The notes beneath the pieces are model-generated. The model saw only the letters and a list, made by a program, of their open reading frames with translations, was not told where the DNA came from and made no database searches. From Traorella massiliensis (lineage in GTDB: Bacteria; Bacillota_I; Bacilli_A; Erysipelotrichales; Erysipelotrichaceae): DNA of 64,000 bases. Positions 36,042 through 44,813 of this stretch are shown piece by piece. A program made the translations under genes and the position numbers. The stretch covers positions 248,001 through 312,000 of the forward strand of contig NZ_LT629968.1 of assembly GCF_900104665.1 (NCBI RefSeq), given 5' to 3'. Position 1 is the stretch's first letter, and the number at the start of each line of letters is the position of its first letter.

Positions 36042-36881
36042 TTATTTTCTTACAAAAGCAATAATTCTTCCACCAGGCCCGGCATGAGAACCGATAACAG
36101 GTCCTACGATTCCATGGATCACATTTTCAAAATGAAATTCTTCTTTTAAAAGATTTTCAAATTTATCTAATCCTTCGCTGTTCCCAGTATATCCGATACA
36201 TACAGGTTCTTGCAGATCAATATCACCAGTTTCATGGATCAGTTCAATGATCTTAGAGATGCTTTTACGAGTACCACGACAATTCGCAAATAATTCAAGC
36301 TTTCCGTCTTTGATACCTACGACAGGTTTAAACTTTAATAAAGTTCCTACAGTAGCACTTGTTTTAGAAAGACGGCCTCCTTTGTAGAAATATTCTAAAG
36401 TATCTACTAAAGCAAAAATATGAACTTTTTGTTTATAATCTTCTAAGAAAGCTACAATTTCTTCTAATGTTTTTCCTTCATCTCTTAATTGAAGAGCTTT
36501 TTCAATAATGATTCTTAATCCAAATGTTGCACTGGCACTGTTTATAACCTGAATTTTGTTATATTCTAGTAGTTCTTTTGCAATCATGGCACTTTGATAA
36601 GTTCCACTAACTTCACTAGATAAAGTAATTACTAAGATTTCATCTCCAGCTTCTTTAGCTTTTTCATAGACTTTTAAGAAGTCTTGTGGTGATGGCTGTG
36701 ATGTAGATGGTGTCAGATCTTTTTCTTCCAGCTGTTTATAAAAGTCTTCTGGTGAAAGTTCAACACGGTCTTTGTATTCATTCCCGTCAACACGTACGAT
36801 CAGCGGTACGATTTCAATATTCATTTCTTTCGCAAGCTCTAAAGAAATATCGGATGTAGAATCGGTAATAATTTTAATCAT
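36042..36881 (-). CDS. DegV-family fatty-acid-binding protein (FakB-like)
   Basis: 279 residues, complete. Family blocks: 'ITDSTSDI' at the start, 'TSQPSPQDF', 'TLSSEVSGTYQSA', 'GGRLSK' and 'GSHAGPGGRI' at the end. DegV/FakB proteins bind a fatty acid and present it to the FakA kinase for phospholipid synthesis. It overlaps the preceding MarR gene by eight bases, so it belongs to its operon; control by fatty acids is an inference from that pairing. Confidence 0.92.
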   Translation of the reverse strand: MIKIITDSTSDISLELAKEMNIEIVPLIVRVDGNEYKDRVELSPEDFYKQLEEKDLTPSTSQPSPQDFLKVYEKAKEAGDEILVITLSSEVSGTYQSAMIAKELLEYNKIQVINSASATFGLRIIIEKALQLRDEGKTLEEIVAFLEDYKQKVHIFALVDTLEYFYKGGRLSKTSATVGTLLKFKPVVGIKDGKLELFANCRGTRKSISKIIELIHETGDIDLQEPVCIGYTGNSEGLDKFENLLKEEFHFENVIHGIVGPVIGSHAGPGGRIIAFVRK

Positions 36882-37305
36882 TTGTATGTTCTCCTTTTTT
36901 CATTTCGTCATCAATCTTAATAAGCATTTTTTCAAGAAGAGCCACTTCTTCAGGGTCAAAGATCTTTTCAATATGATTGAGCGTTTTTGAGATATATAGA
37001 TCATTTTCCCGATAACAGTCAATAAATTTCTGTGTGACCTTTAAATGTGAAGCACGCTTATCTTCTTTGCTTGGCACTTTAGTCAGATAACCTTTTTCGA
37101 TCATCTGATTGATCTTATAGGTAGCATTGGGCTGTGAGATTCCCATATAGCTGGCATATTCAAGAATTGTAGGTTCTTTCAACATATGAATAATATCTAA
37201 GCTGAAAGCTTCCTGCATGTTTAAATCTTTTGTATTACGGCATAAAGACGCATAGAAATTCATTTTGAAGATGTCATAAACTTTCTGGAATTCTTCTGCT
37301 AACAT
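36874..37305 (-). CDS. MarR-family transcriptional regulator
   Basis: 143 residues with a winged helix-turn-helix: 'PTILEYASYMGISQPNATYK' (recognition helix) and the wing 'LTKVPSKEDKRASHLKVT'. AAGGAGGAG precedes the ATG. It probably represses its own promoter through the long palindrome at 37322-37353, as FabT and other MarR proteins do. Co-operonic with a FakB-like gene, so a link to fatty-acid uptake is plausible but unproven. Confidence 0.88.
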   Translation of the reverse strand: MLAEEFQKVYDIFKMNFYASLCRNTKDLNMQEAFSLDIIHMLKEPTILEYASYMGISQPNATYKINQMIEKGYLTKVPSKEDKRASHLKVTQKFIDCYRENDLYISKTLNHIEKIFDPEEVALLEKMLIKIDDEMKKGEHTND

Positions 37306-37321
37306 AATCTCCTCCTTAAAT

Positions 37322-37353
37322 ACTTAAAATATTTTAAATAAAATATTTTAAGT
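37322..37353 (-). promoter_or_regulatory. Operator of the MarR-DegV operon
   Basis: Arms ACTTAAAATATTTT and AAAATATTTTAAGT (14 bp each, perfect) separated by four bases. Each arm also holds the small palindrome AAAATATTTT, so two MarR dimers could bind side by side. It covers the predicted transcription start. Confidence 0.75.
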
Positions 37354-37355
37354 AT

Positions 37356-37383
37356 ATTATATGCCTTTCCTGATAAATGTCAA
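37356..37383 (-). promoter_or_regulatory. Promoter of the MarR-DegV operon
   Basis: Minus strand TTGACA (37383-37378), a 16-bp spacer and TATAAT (37361-37356), directly upstream of the operator. Confidence 0.75.
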
Positions 37384-37741
37384 TATAATATAAGTTGATT
37401 TTGTATATTGAATGTTTAGGGTAAACATAATATTAGGAATGATTAATATAACTATAAAAAGCGATGTTTTGTTTAAATAATATATGAATGCATTAAATTG
37501 CTTTTAAATATAATCAGATATTTTTTTATGATTTTATCTGAGAATAAAATAAGTTTTGATGATGTATAAAATATAATATATTTGTTATCATATACTTTAT
37601 TTTAGCTGTATTTTATTTATTTTTGTTTTGATTTATATCAATGAATTTTTTATCATGAAGCATGGTTTTTATGATAAAAATCATAGTTAAGAATGAAATA
37701 TAAATAAATAATAAGAGGGATATTGTTGAACAAAAAAGATA
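37384..37741. other. Gene-free AT-rich intergenic stretch
   Basis: No frame longer than about 40 codons with a ribosome binding site was seen on either strand. Very AT-rich, with imperfect repeats of 'tttatgat' and 'atcatga' around 37610-37690; no recognised RNA or mobile element. Its function, if any, is likely promoter or UTR for the surface gene downstream. Confidence 0.5.
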
Positions 37742-37916
37742 TTGACAAAAATCATTGCTGGTGTAAAAATAAGTATATTGATATATATGCAGAAAGGACT
37801 TGATAAAGGTGATGACAGACAGAATAACTATGTCAATGATCCTGCTTAAGTTAAAAACTATTTTATATCATAAAGTGCATGCGCCCTTTAAATTAGGGTT
37901 AAATTGCGCTTTTTTT
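37742..37916 (+). ncRNA. Candidate small RNA or leader attenuator upstream of the beta-helix surface gene
   Basis: TTGACA at 37742-37747 with a weak TAAAAA 16 bp on. About 105 nt later there is an intrinsic-terminator-like hairpin at 37872-37916: AAAGTGC/GCGCTTT with inner CCCT/AGGG, followed by a run of T. The terminator precedes the surface gene by 40 bases, so transcripts either stop there (small RNA) or read through conditionally. No known riboswitch was recognised. Confidence 0.35.
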
Positions 37917-37955
37917 CGTTTCTTTTAAAGAATTCGATGAAAGGATGGAGGTAGT

Positions 37956-40055
37956 ATGTTGAAGATGAAACGGAAATTATGGAGCATTCTGGTAGCAGCG
38001 TGTATGACTTTTGCATTTATGCCAACAATGGTATCGGCAGCTGGAGGAGAAGCCAGTGCAGACGGAGTAGAATATGCAACTCTTAAAGAGGCCCTGGAAG
38101 CCGGAGGGAATGTAAAATTGCTGCAAGATGTAGAAGTTGATTCGATCATTAATGTTACGAAGTCAACAGTGCTTGATCTTGGTGATTATACTATTACAAA
38201 CAGAGTAGAAAATGAACGTCCTATTTGTGTAAACACAGATAGTTTTACTATTGTTGCTGATGAGGGAGGTATGATCATTCCTGAGGAAAATACAAGTGCT
38301 CTTGGTTTTATTAAAGTTGAGGCTGTTTCTGATTTCACTATTAATGGTGGTAATTATACAGGCAATACGAATAATGGTGCTTTTTTCCGTTTTCTAGAAG
38401 GAGCATCTGGTGCTAATATTGAATTAAATGATTTAACTGTCACAACCAACAATGATGCATTTTATGTTGCAGAAACATTTGACACGGTTAATATGCAAGT
38501 TAATGGGGGAACTTATGAAGTAGACACTAGAGCTTTTTTGGTAGATGTTTATGACTATGAAAATAGCCCGGTCGTATTTGACGGTGTTACGATAACAGCG
38601 AATCGAGGCCCTTGTATTGAAATGTCAGGCGCTAATACGACTTTTATTGATTGTAATTTTACTGTTACTGGTGATTTTACAGGCGGTTATACCTGGGCCC
38701 GTTGTGCAATTGGTATTGGATATGAAGGAAGAGCAACGATCAAAAGCGGTACTTATATAGCTAATGGATCTTTGATGAAAGAAAATGAAGGATATGGTGT
38801 TTATATTTATTCTTCTGGCGGAGAAGTAAATATTGAAGGAGGCAGTTTTTCTGGTGCGTCAGCTTCACTTAAAGCAGATGTCGATAAGAATAATTATGGT
38901 AATCCTGCAGTCATTCATGTTATAGGTGGTAATTTTGATGGCGATATTTTAGCTGTGACTAATACAGGATTGGAAAGTATTATAATTGATGGAGGAGAAT
39001 TTACAGGTATAACAGAAAAAACAACATCGAATACTATAAATAATATATCTGTTTCCGGAGGATCATTTAATCTTTCGATGATGAATTTTGTGGATAGTGA
39101 AATAAAATATGAGCTACAAAATAATGATTATTATACATATTATTCTACATTACAAGAAACTATTGATCATGCAGATTCAGAAGCTGTCATTACAGCGATA
39201 GATGATGGATCTTCTACTGTTTCATATACTGCTACGTTAGTTTACAATGATGGTACGAATAAAATGGTGCAGATTGTGACTGAAGCAGAAGGTGAAATTG
39301 AACTTCCAGCTTTAAATCGTACAGGCTATTTATTCTTAGGATGGGATGATGGAACTGGTTCAATCATTGAGGCAGGTGAGGTTTACGCTTTGACTTCTAA
39401 TAAGACGTTAACTGCACAATGGAATGAATTAACGAAGATTAAAATTGAAATGAAAGAACCTACATGTACGGAAGACGGTAATATTGAATATTGGTACTGT
39501 CCGGAATTAAATCAATATTTTACTGATGAAACATTAACACAAGCTATTGATTTAGAAGATACGATATTAACGGCCAAAGGTCATGATTTTGTTGGCGGCA
39601 AATGTACGATTTGTGGTGAAACAGACACGGCTTTTGATCCGGTCATCATTGAGGGTGCAAATAGTATTTATAATGGTGAAGCTGAAGGTCTTGCTTTCCG
39701 TTCAAATGCTGACTTTGATCATTTTCTAAGTGTTAGGGTCGATGGTAATGAGGTTGCGGCAGAACACTATATCGTTCAGGAAGGAAGCACCATTGTAACA
39801 CTTAAAGAGGAATATCTGAATACTTTAAGCAAAGGTAAACATACCCTGGCTATTATATCTGTCACGGGTGAAGCTACAACTGAATTTACGATTGCAGATA
39901 ATGGTGAGGTACCGACGAGTCCTGTGACTCCTTCAACACCTGATACAGGGGATCATTCAAAAAACTTAATGTGGATTATGATCGCACTGTTGTCATGCAT
40001 AGGTTTAAGCAGTAGTATTCTTTATAAGAGAAAGTTAAATAAAAATAGTTATTAA
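37956..40055 (+). CDS. Secreted beta-helix cell-wall protein with Listeria-Bacteroides-type repeat
   Basis: 699 residues: signal peptide (about 1-31, ending VSAA); a parallel beta-helix of Gly/Asn/Thr-rich turns (about 45-390; e.g. 'INGGNYTGNTNNG', 'VNGGTYEVDTRAF', 'IEGGSFSGAS'); one InlB B-repeat-like unit (about 430-487, 'RTGYLFLGWDDGTG' to 'TLTAQW'); a small domain with two CxxC pairs (Cys near 502 to 550); an unknown beta domain; a Thr/Pro linker with the sorting-like motif TPDTGD; a membrane segment; and a basic tail. Probably sortase-anchored and adhesive or carbohydrate-binding. GGAGG precedes the ATG at 37956. A terminator-like hairpin lies in the leader. Confidence 0.82.
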   Translation: MLKMKRKLWSILVAACMTFAFMPTMVSAAGGEASADGVEYATLKEALEAGGNVKLLQDVEVDSIINVTKSTVLDLGDYTITNRVENERPICVNTDSFTIVADEGGMIIPEENTSALGFIKVEAVSDFTINGGNYTGNTNNGAFFRFLEGASGANIELNDLTVTTNNDAFYVAETFDTVNMQVNGGTYEVDTRAFLVDVYDYENSPVVFDGVTITANRGPCIEMSGANTTFIDCNFTVTGDFTGGYTWARCAIGIGYEGRATIKSGTYIANGSLMKENEGYGVYIYSSGGEVNIEGGSFSGASASLKADVDKNNYGNPAVIHVIGGNFDGDILAVTNTGLESIIIDGGEFTGITEKTTSNTINNISVSGGSFNLSMMNFVDSEIKYELQNNDYYTYYSTLQETIDHADSEAVITAIDDGSSTVSYTATLVYNDGTNKMVQIVTEAEGEIELPALNRTGYLFLGWDDGTGSIIEAGEVYALTSNKTLTAQWNELTKIKIEMKEPTCTEDGNIEYWYCPELNQYFTDETLTQAIDLEDTILTAKGHDFVGGKCTICGETDTAFDPVIIEGANSIYNGEAEGLAFRSNADFDHFLSVRVDGNEVAAEHYIVQEGSTIVTLKEEYLNTLSKGKHTLAIISVTGEATTEFTIADNGEVPTSPVTPSTPDTGDHSKNLMWIMIALLSCIGLSSSILYKRKLNKNSY

Positions 40056-40069
40056 TTGCATAGAATATG

Positions 40070-40118
40070 ATCAAAAAGATGGATACATGATCTCTGATTT
40101 TAATCCATCTTTTTTGAT
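40070..40118 (+). terminator. Intrinsic terminator
   Basis: ATCAAAAAGATGGAT/ATCCATCTTTTTTGAT stem with an 18-base loop. Confidence 0.8.
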
Positions 40119-40263
40119 TAGCTAAAACATGGATAAATATTCTAGTAAAAATGATTATAAGTATAAGGGTGTCAATATAGTTTTTCTGATGTCTGATTTA
40201 TCCCATATCTGTTTTATGATAGAATAAGTTTATATAGAAGAAAGCAAGAAAGCAGGTGGAAAA

Positions 40264-41232
40264 ATGAGTGAATGGCAAGAAATTAGCCTACATGATATGA
40301 AAGGTATTCGAATCGGTCATGCCCAGGATGAAGAACATGCAACAGGATGCAGTGTGATCATTTGTGAGAAAAAGGCGGTCTGTGGTGTTGATGTGCGTGG
40401 CGGCGGTCCTGCCTCCAGGGAAACTGAACTCTTGAGGCCAACAGCTAGCAATGATGGAATACATGGTTTATTGTTAAGCGGCGGCAGCGCTTATGGTTTG
40501 GAGGCAGCAGGTGGTGTCATGAAGTATTTAGAGGAACATAAGATTGGCTTAAAGGTAGGAAAATCACTAGTGCCAATCGTTGTTGGCTCTTGTATCTTTG
40601 ATTTAGGATGTGTGGATGATCAGGTTCGTCCAGATGCTGCCATGGGGTATGCGGCCTGTGTAGATAGTGAAAAAAATCTAGAGCGCAATGGCAATGTTGG
40701 CGCCGGCATGGGAGCTACAGTAGGAAAGATACGTGGCGATAACTTTGCGATGAAATCCGGGCTGGGATGTTATGCTGTACAGACTGGCCGTTTGCAGGTA
40801 GGAGCTATAGTCGTTGTGAATGCCATAGGCGATGTTTTTGAGATGGATTCCAATCATCAGTTAGCAGGTCTTTTGAATGTGAAAAAAGATGGTATGGTTA
40901 GCAGTGAGCAAGAAGCTGTCAAATTGCTTCAGATCGCAAGTAAATTCTCTTTTAATACGACGATTGGAGCCATTGTAACCAATGCAGCTTTAGATAAGAC
41001 ACAAATGAATAAGGTAGCAGCTATGGCGAGCAATGGTCTTGCACGTACGATACGCCCGCTCAATACTTCCATGGATGGGGATTCAATTTATGCATTGGCA
41101 ACCGGTAAAATAAAGTCAAGCCCGGATGTTGTTGGTACACTGGCGGCTTATGTTTTAGGAAAGGCTGTAAATCGTGCAGTATTAGAAACCGAAGAAAAGT
41201 ATGGTTATAAGGCAGCTAGGAGCTTTCTATGA
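40264..41232 (+). CDS. P1-family (S58, DmpA-like) aminopeptidase
   Basis: 322 residues. Family blocks: 'VDVRGGGPASRETELL', 'LLLSGGSAYGLEAAGGV', 'NVGAGMGATVGK' and the autoprocessing-site region 'NTTIGAIVTNA', where a Thr would be the nucleophile. DmpA-type Ntn hydrolases cleave themselves and then remove N-terminal L- or D-amino acids from small peptides or beta-peptides. AGCAGGTGG precedes the ATG. Its stop overlaps the ANT(6)-like gene (ATGA). Confidence 0.9.
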   Translation: MSEWQEISLHDMKGIRIGHAQDEEHATGCSVIICEKKAVCGVDVRGGGPASRETELLRPTASNDGIHGLLLSGGSAYGLEAAGGVMKYLEEHKIGLKVGKSLVPIVVGSCIFDLGCVDDQVRPDAAMGYAACVDSEKNLERNGNVGAGMGATVGKIRGDNFAMKSGLGCYAVQTGRLQVGAIVVVNAIGDVFEMDSNHQLAGLLNVKKDGMVSSEQEAVKLLQIASKFSFNTTIGAIVTNAALDKTQMNKVAAMASNGLARTIRPLNTSMDGDSIYALATGKIKSSPDVVGTLAAYVLGKAVNRAVLETEEKYGYKAARSFL

Positions 41233-42044
41233 GAAGTCATAGTGAAATGATGAAACTGATCTTTTCTAAAGCTGAAGATGAACGCATTTTACTAGTAACC
41301 CAGGAGGGAAGCCGTAATAGCAATGAGGCAGATGCTTTTAGTGATTATGATATTACTTATTTTGTAGAAGATATTGACACTTTTGATGATACTTTTATTG
41401 AAGATTTTGGGGAAATCATGATTCTTCAAAAACCAGAAGCCATGGCTTGTTTAAAACATGCGAAAACTTATTTAATGATGTTTCAGGATGGGAATCGTAT
41501 TGATTTAAAAATAGCCCCTCTTTGGGATCTTGAAACCTATTTGCATGAAGAAAATGTCCATGTTCTGTTAGATAAGAGAAATCTTTGTTTACAAAAGGAT
41601 TATATCAATCATACTTATGAAATAGAAATGCTTTCTTATTCAGATGCTTTAGCATGCATCAATGAATTTTACTGGATCTCACTTTATGTACTAAAAGGAA
41701 TTTTACGCCATGACCTTTTATATGCAAATTATTATTTTACTCATATCTGCATGGAAGAATGCCTGAAGATGATGAGCTTTGATATTCAGCTTCAACATCA
41801 AGAAAAACTAAAACTTGGAAAATGTTATAAAAGGATTTTTGAATATATAGATCATCGTGATCATGAGTTGATGAATAAATGGTTTCATACAGCTAGTACT
41901 CTAGAAATGGGTGAAGCTTTATTATCATGTATGTATCTATTTAAATCTTATGCCAAGGATGCTTTTTCACGATCAGGATGGACGATGCCAAAGGAAGTAG
42001 ACAGGGTCGAGAGATATATTTCTAAGAAATTAAGTAAAAAGTAA
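41229..42044 (+). CDS. ANT(6)/AadE-like aminoglycoside nucleotidyltransferase family protein
   Basis: 271 residues, slightly short for the ~290-residue family. The nucleotidyltransferase core 'EGSRNSNEADAFSDYDITYF' and 'GNRIDLKIAPLWD' match streptomycin 6-adenylyltransferases, and the C-terminal helical half ('DALACINEFYWISLYVLKGI') is complete. It is translationally coupled to the P1 peptidase and has host-like base composition, so it looks like an old chromosomal gene rather than a recently acquired resistance gene. Whether it modifies streptomycin is unknown. Confidence 0.82.
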   Translation: MRSHSEMMKLIFSKAEDERILLVTQEGSRNSNEADAFSDYDITYFVEDIDTFDDTFIEDFGEIMILQKPEAMACLKHAKTYLMMFQDGNRIDLKIAPLWDLETYLHEENVHVLLDKRNLCLQKDYINHTYEIEMLSYSDALACINEFYWISLYVLKGILRHDLLYANYYFTHICMEECLKMMSFDIQLQHQEKLKLGKCYKRIFEYIDHRDHELMNKWFHTASTLEMGEALLSCMYLFKSYAKDAFSRSGWTMPKEVDRVERYISKKLSKK

Positions 42045-42070
42045 GATTTGTTTATTGTGTTTGGAGGACG

Positions 42071-42120
42071 ATGATGGTCATACGTGCATATCGAGAAGAT
42101 GATGAAAAAAAGTGGCTTGC
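42071..42120 (+). pseudogene. 5' stub of a GNAT acetyltransferase gene cut by the island
   Basis: GGAGGACG is followed by ATGATG and the typical acetyltransferase opening MVIRAYREDDEKKWLA. After about 16 codons the sequence changes to the GC-rich inverted repeat at 42121, and the frame ends at TAA 42164. The conserved acetyl-CoA motif is absent. The point of change is the best estimate of the left edge of the accessory island. Confidence 0.7.
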
Positions 42121-42152
42121 TTGGGGCACCCTCCGTAAGGAAGGTGCCCCAA
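42121..42152. repeat. Inverted repeat at the left edge of the island
   Basis: TTGGGGCACCCTCC / GGAAGGTGCCCCAA, 14-bp arms with one mismatch and a GTAA loop. It could terminate the recombinase transcript arriving from the right or be part of the element end; no T run follows on either strand. Confidence 0.6.
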
Positions 42153-42207
42153 GGTCGCTCTTGTAATTGAATTAAATATTGATTGTTTTGGACGGTGTAG
42201 CCATTGG

Positions 42208-43803
42208 TTACGCCGTCTTTGCTTTGTTTATCTTCCGTTTGGCAAGGTGTTCCTGAAAGGCTTCTTCCATTTCTTCAGGGGTAAGCCCTCGTATCACACC
42301 AACGCCGTTGTAATAGATGTCCATTAGCTGATAACGCTTTCCGTCAAGGTATCTCCGTTCGTGTATCACAATCTTTTCAATGAATTCGTGTACCAGTTCG
42401 GGAGTAAGCTTGGTTGGCTGCGTAATCTGTTTTACCTTGTCAATAAAACGCTGTAAGCCTTCAGACTTGTCCGTTTCGGTTTCAAGGTACGCCTGCATAT
42501 CGGGTATTGCTTCTTTGAGATTTTTCTGTTCTTCCTCATACGCCATTGACATTGTGGCAAAGCGTTCATCGGAAAGTTTGCCCATTGCATTGTCCTCGTA
42601 AATCTTCTGAATCAGCAAATCAATATCCTTGATACGCTTCTCGGCTTTGGTAAGTTCTCTGCGTTTTTCGGAAAGTTCCTTTTGCTTTTCCTCTCCGTAG
42701 CATTTCATCTGCTGTTTGGCGAACTCTTTCTCATAAGCCTGAACATAACGAAATACTCGCCGCATATTCTCAAGAACATTTTCCTCAACCACTTTTTCTC
42801 GGATATAGTGTGCAGAACACACTTCGGAATTTTTACGATAGGAAGAGCAGAAGAAATAGGCTTGCTCTCGCTTGTAATTGTTTGTCACGCTGTAATACAG
42901 TTTCTCGCCACAATCGGCACAGTAAAGAAGTCCCGAAAACATACTGACAATTCCGCTTTTTGTCGGTCTGCGGCGGTGCTGTCTGAGTTCCTGCACAAGC
43001 TCAAAGGTTTCACGGTCGATAATGGCAGGGTGCGTGTTCGGGAAGATCTGCCATTCCTCCTGCGGTCTTTCAATCTTCTTTTTGTTCTTGAAAGACTTTG
43101 TTGTACTTCGGAAGTTTACCGTATCGCCACAATACTCTTGTTTGGAAAGAATACTCGCAACCGTATCCGAACACCAGTTGAATTGTCTTGCAGGCGGATT
43201 GCCGCAGTTTCTTCCCATACTGTTCCAATACTCGGTCGGCGTTAATATCTTATCCGATTTCAGCCTTTTTGCTATCTGTGTCGGTCCTAAGCCTGAAACG
43301 CACATTTCAAAGATTTGTCTGACAATCTTTGCGGCAGGCTCGTCTATCAGCCATTCCTTTGTGTTTTCGGGATTTTTCATATATCCGAAAGGTGGATTGG
43401 TGGTAAGTGGTATGCCTGCCATTCCCTTGTTCTTGAAAACATTGCGTACCTTTTGACTTGTATTCTTTGCGTGCCATTCGTTGAATAAGTCTTGCATAGG
43501 AACAATGTCGCTTAGTCCTTTTGCGGTATCAATATTATCCATAATGGCGATATATCGAATACCCAATCGGTCAAATTCTTCTTCCAAAAGCTGACCGACA
43601 ATCAAGCGGTTTCGTCCTAATCTCGAATGGTCTTTGACGATAAGATTAGCAATCAATCCTTGTTCTGCAAGCTCCATAATCTCTGTAAAAGCCGGTCTTG
43701 CGAAGGTTACGCCCGACCAACCGTCGTCAATAAATACACGGGTATTTTTGAATCCGTTTTCCTTTGCGTACTTTTCAAGGATAGACTGTTGAGACGAGAT
43801 TTG
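42208..43803 (-). pseudogene. Large serine recombinase missing its catalytic N-terminus
   Basis: The frame is open from 43803 (just after TGA 43806-43804) to TAA 42208 and encodes about 531 residues. It begins within the resolvase domain ('SILEKYAKENGF', 'DDGWSGVTFARPAF', 'VKDHSRLGRNR'), then the recombinase domain, zinc ribbon ('LLYCADCGEKLYYS' ... 'FFCSSYR'), coiled coil and DUF4368-like tail. The first ~35 residues, which carry the nucleophilic Ser (compare LYERLSRDD in the intact enzyme at 60372), are absent, and the DNA upstream belongs to something else. It therefore cannot cut DNA unless supplied in another form. Confidence 0.8.
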
Positions 43804-43856
43804 TCAAGGTTATTTTCTCCCGCTGAATACAAATGTCCAACTTTACTGTGAATAGC

Positions 43857-44075
43857 TCAGATATAATAAACACAGAGCCGCAGAATGGCCAGGGTTGCCA
43901 TCACCGCCGCAATGATTAGGATGGTGTTTCGGTTTTCTCCGGCCACTCCGATGTCAATCATACTGGCCAGGGCAGTAGGCAGCAGCATGGCTGTCACAGC
44001 GGAGAGCAGCATCAGCGCCAAGAGGGCGGCCACATGCTTTCCGCTGAGTTTTACACGGGAAAAAATCGTACCCAT
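43857..44075 (-). pseudogene. 5' stub of an ABC exporter gene (EfrA/BmrA type)
   Basis: From the ATG at 44075 (AAAGGAAAAC in front) it encodes 72 residues: 'MGTIFSRVKLSGKHVAAL', first membrane helix, 'LLPTALASMIDIGVAGENR' and second helix, then TGA. Intact exporters run to about 580 residues with four more helices and an ATPase domain, all lost here. It faces away from tetR and shares its control region, so the regulator may originally have governed this exporter. Confidence 0.75.
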
Positions 44076-44111
44076 AGTTTTCCTTTCTGCTCGTCGTACT
44101 CGCATTTTAGC

Positions 44112-44160
44112 TTGACAGGGCAAATAGCAAATGATAGTATAAATGAAACGATAGTATCAT
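44112..44160 (+). promoter_or_regulatory. Control region between the ABC stub and tetR
   Basis: TTGACA (44112-44117) and TAGTAT 17 bp on. Over it lie two direct copies of GATAGTAT (44133 and 44150) within a dyad that starts ATGATA and ends TATCAT, a likely TetR operator. The leader to the ATG at 44267 is about 110 nt. Confidence 0.5.
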
Positions 44161-44266
44161 AGATGCTATGAATATCACAGAAGCAGGCGTTGTCAATAGT
44201 CCGAGCGAAAGTGGAACAAATGACAATCCTTGTTTCAATGATACGCAATTAAAGGAGACGTTTCTT

Positions 44267-44794
44267 ATGCGAAGGACAACGGCTACAACAGACTATCTGA
44301 AAGAATGTATGGGTACAGCGTTGCTGGAACTAATGAAAGAAAAACCCATTGAAAAAATCAGTATTGAGGAGATGACTGCCAAGGCAGATGTAGGTCGCTC
44401 CACTTATTTCCGTTATTTCAAAAGTAAAGATGAAGTTCTGTCTTTCAAAATCACATGTCTGTGGAAGCGCTTTTCCGACGAACACGGTGCTACCAACTTC
44501 GCCACTGGTAGTTATGACGGCATCAGGCTGTTTTTTGAATTTTGCCTTTCCACTCGTCCTATTTGTGATCTGCTCTACTCAGCTGATCGCCAATATGTGA
44601 TTCTAAACTTCTATTTACAAGAAGCGGCATCCATTGTCGCTAATGCCGATGCCAAAACGCACTACTTTATCCAATTTATTACATATGGATTGTTTGGGCT
44701 TATGAATGCGTGGGTATTACGAGGCTATAAAGAAACCCCACAGGAAATGGCACAAATAGTTTGCGATTGGGAAGCATCTTCGGAGGAGAAATAA
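44267..44794 (+). CDS. TetR/AcrR-family regulator of the lipid operon
   Basis: 175 residues from the ATG at 44267 (AAAGGAGACG in front; the upstream ATG at 44168 lies close to the promoter). Helix-turn-helix at about 25-50: 'ISIEEMTAKADVGRSTYFRY' followed by 'FKSKDEV'. The C-terminal ligand domain is all helical with a Cys-containing pocket. Nineteen bases separate it from the cardiolipin synthase gene, so regulator and lipid genes form one transcript. The ligand is unknown; a lipid, antimicrobial or bile compound would fit the operon content. Confidence 0.88.
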   Translation: MRRTTATTDYLKECMGTALLELMKEKPIEKISIEEMTAKADVGRSTYFRYFKSKDEVLSFKITCLWKRFSDEHGATNFATGSYDGIRLFFEFCLSTRPICDLLYSADRQYVILNFYLQEAASIVANADAKTHYFIQFITYGLFGLMNAWVLRGYKETPQEMAQIVCDWEASSEEK

Positions 44795-44813
44795 CATAGA
44801 GGGGGGTAAACAT

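Noticed and set aside
37812-37928. 38-codon frame beginning MTDRITMSMILL
   Set aside because: It runs through the terminator hairpin and its start is too close to the AAAGGTG site; probably chance.
41229-42044. Recently acquired streptomycin resistance gene
   Set aside because: Host-like composition, coupling to a peptidase gene and a location outside the island; no evidence of mobility.
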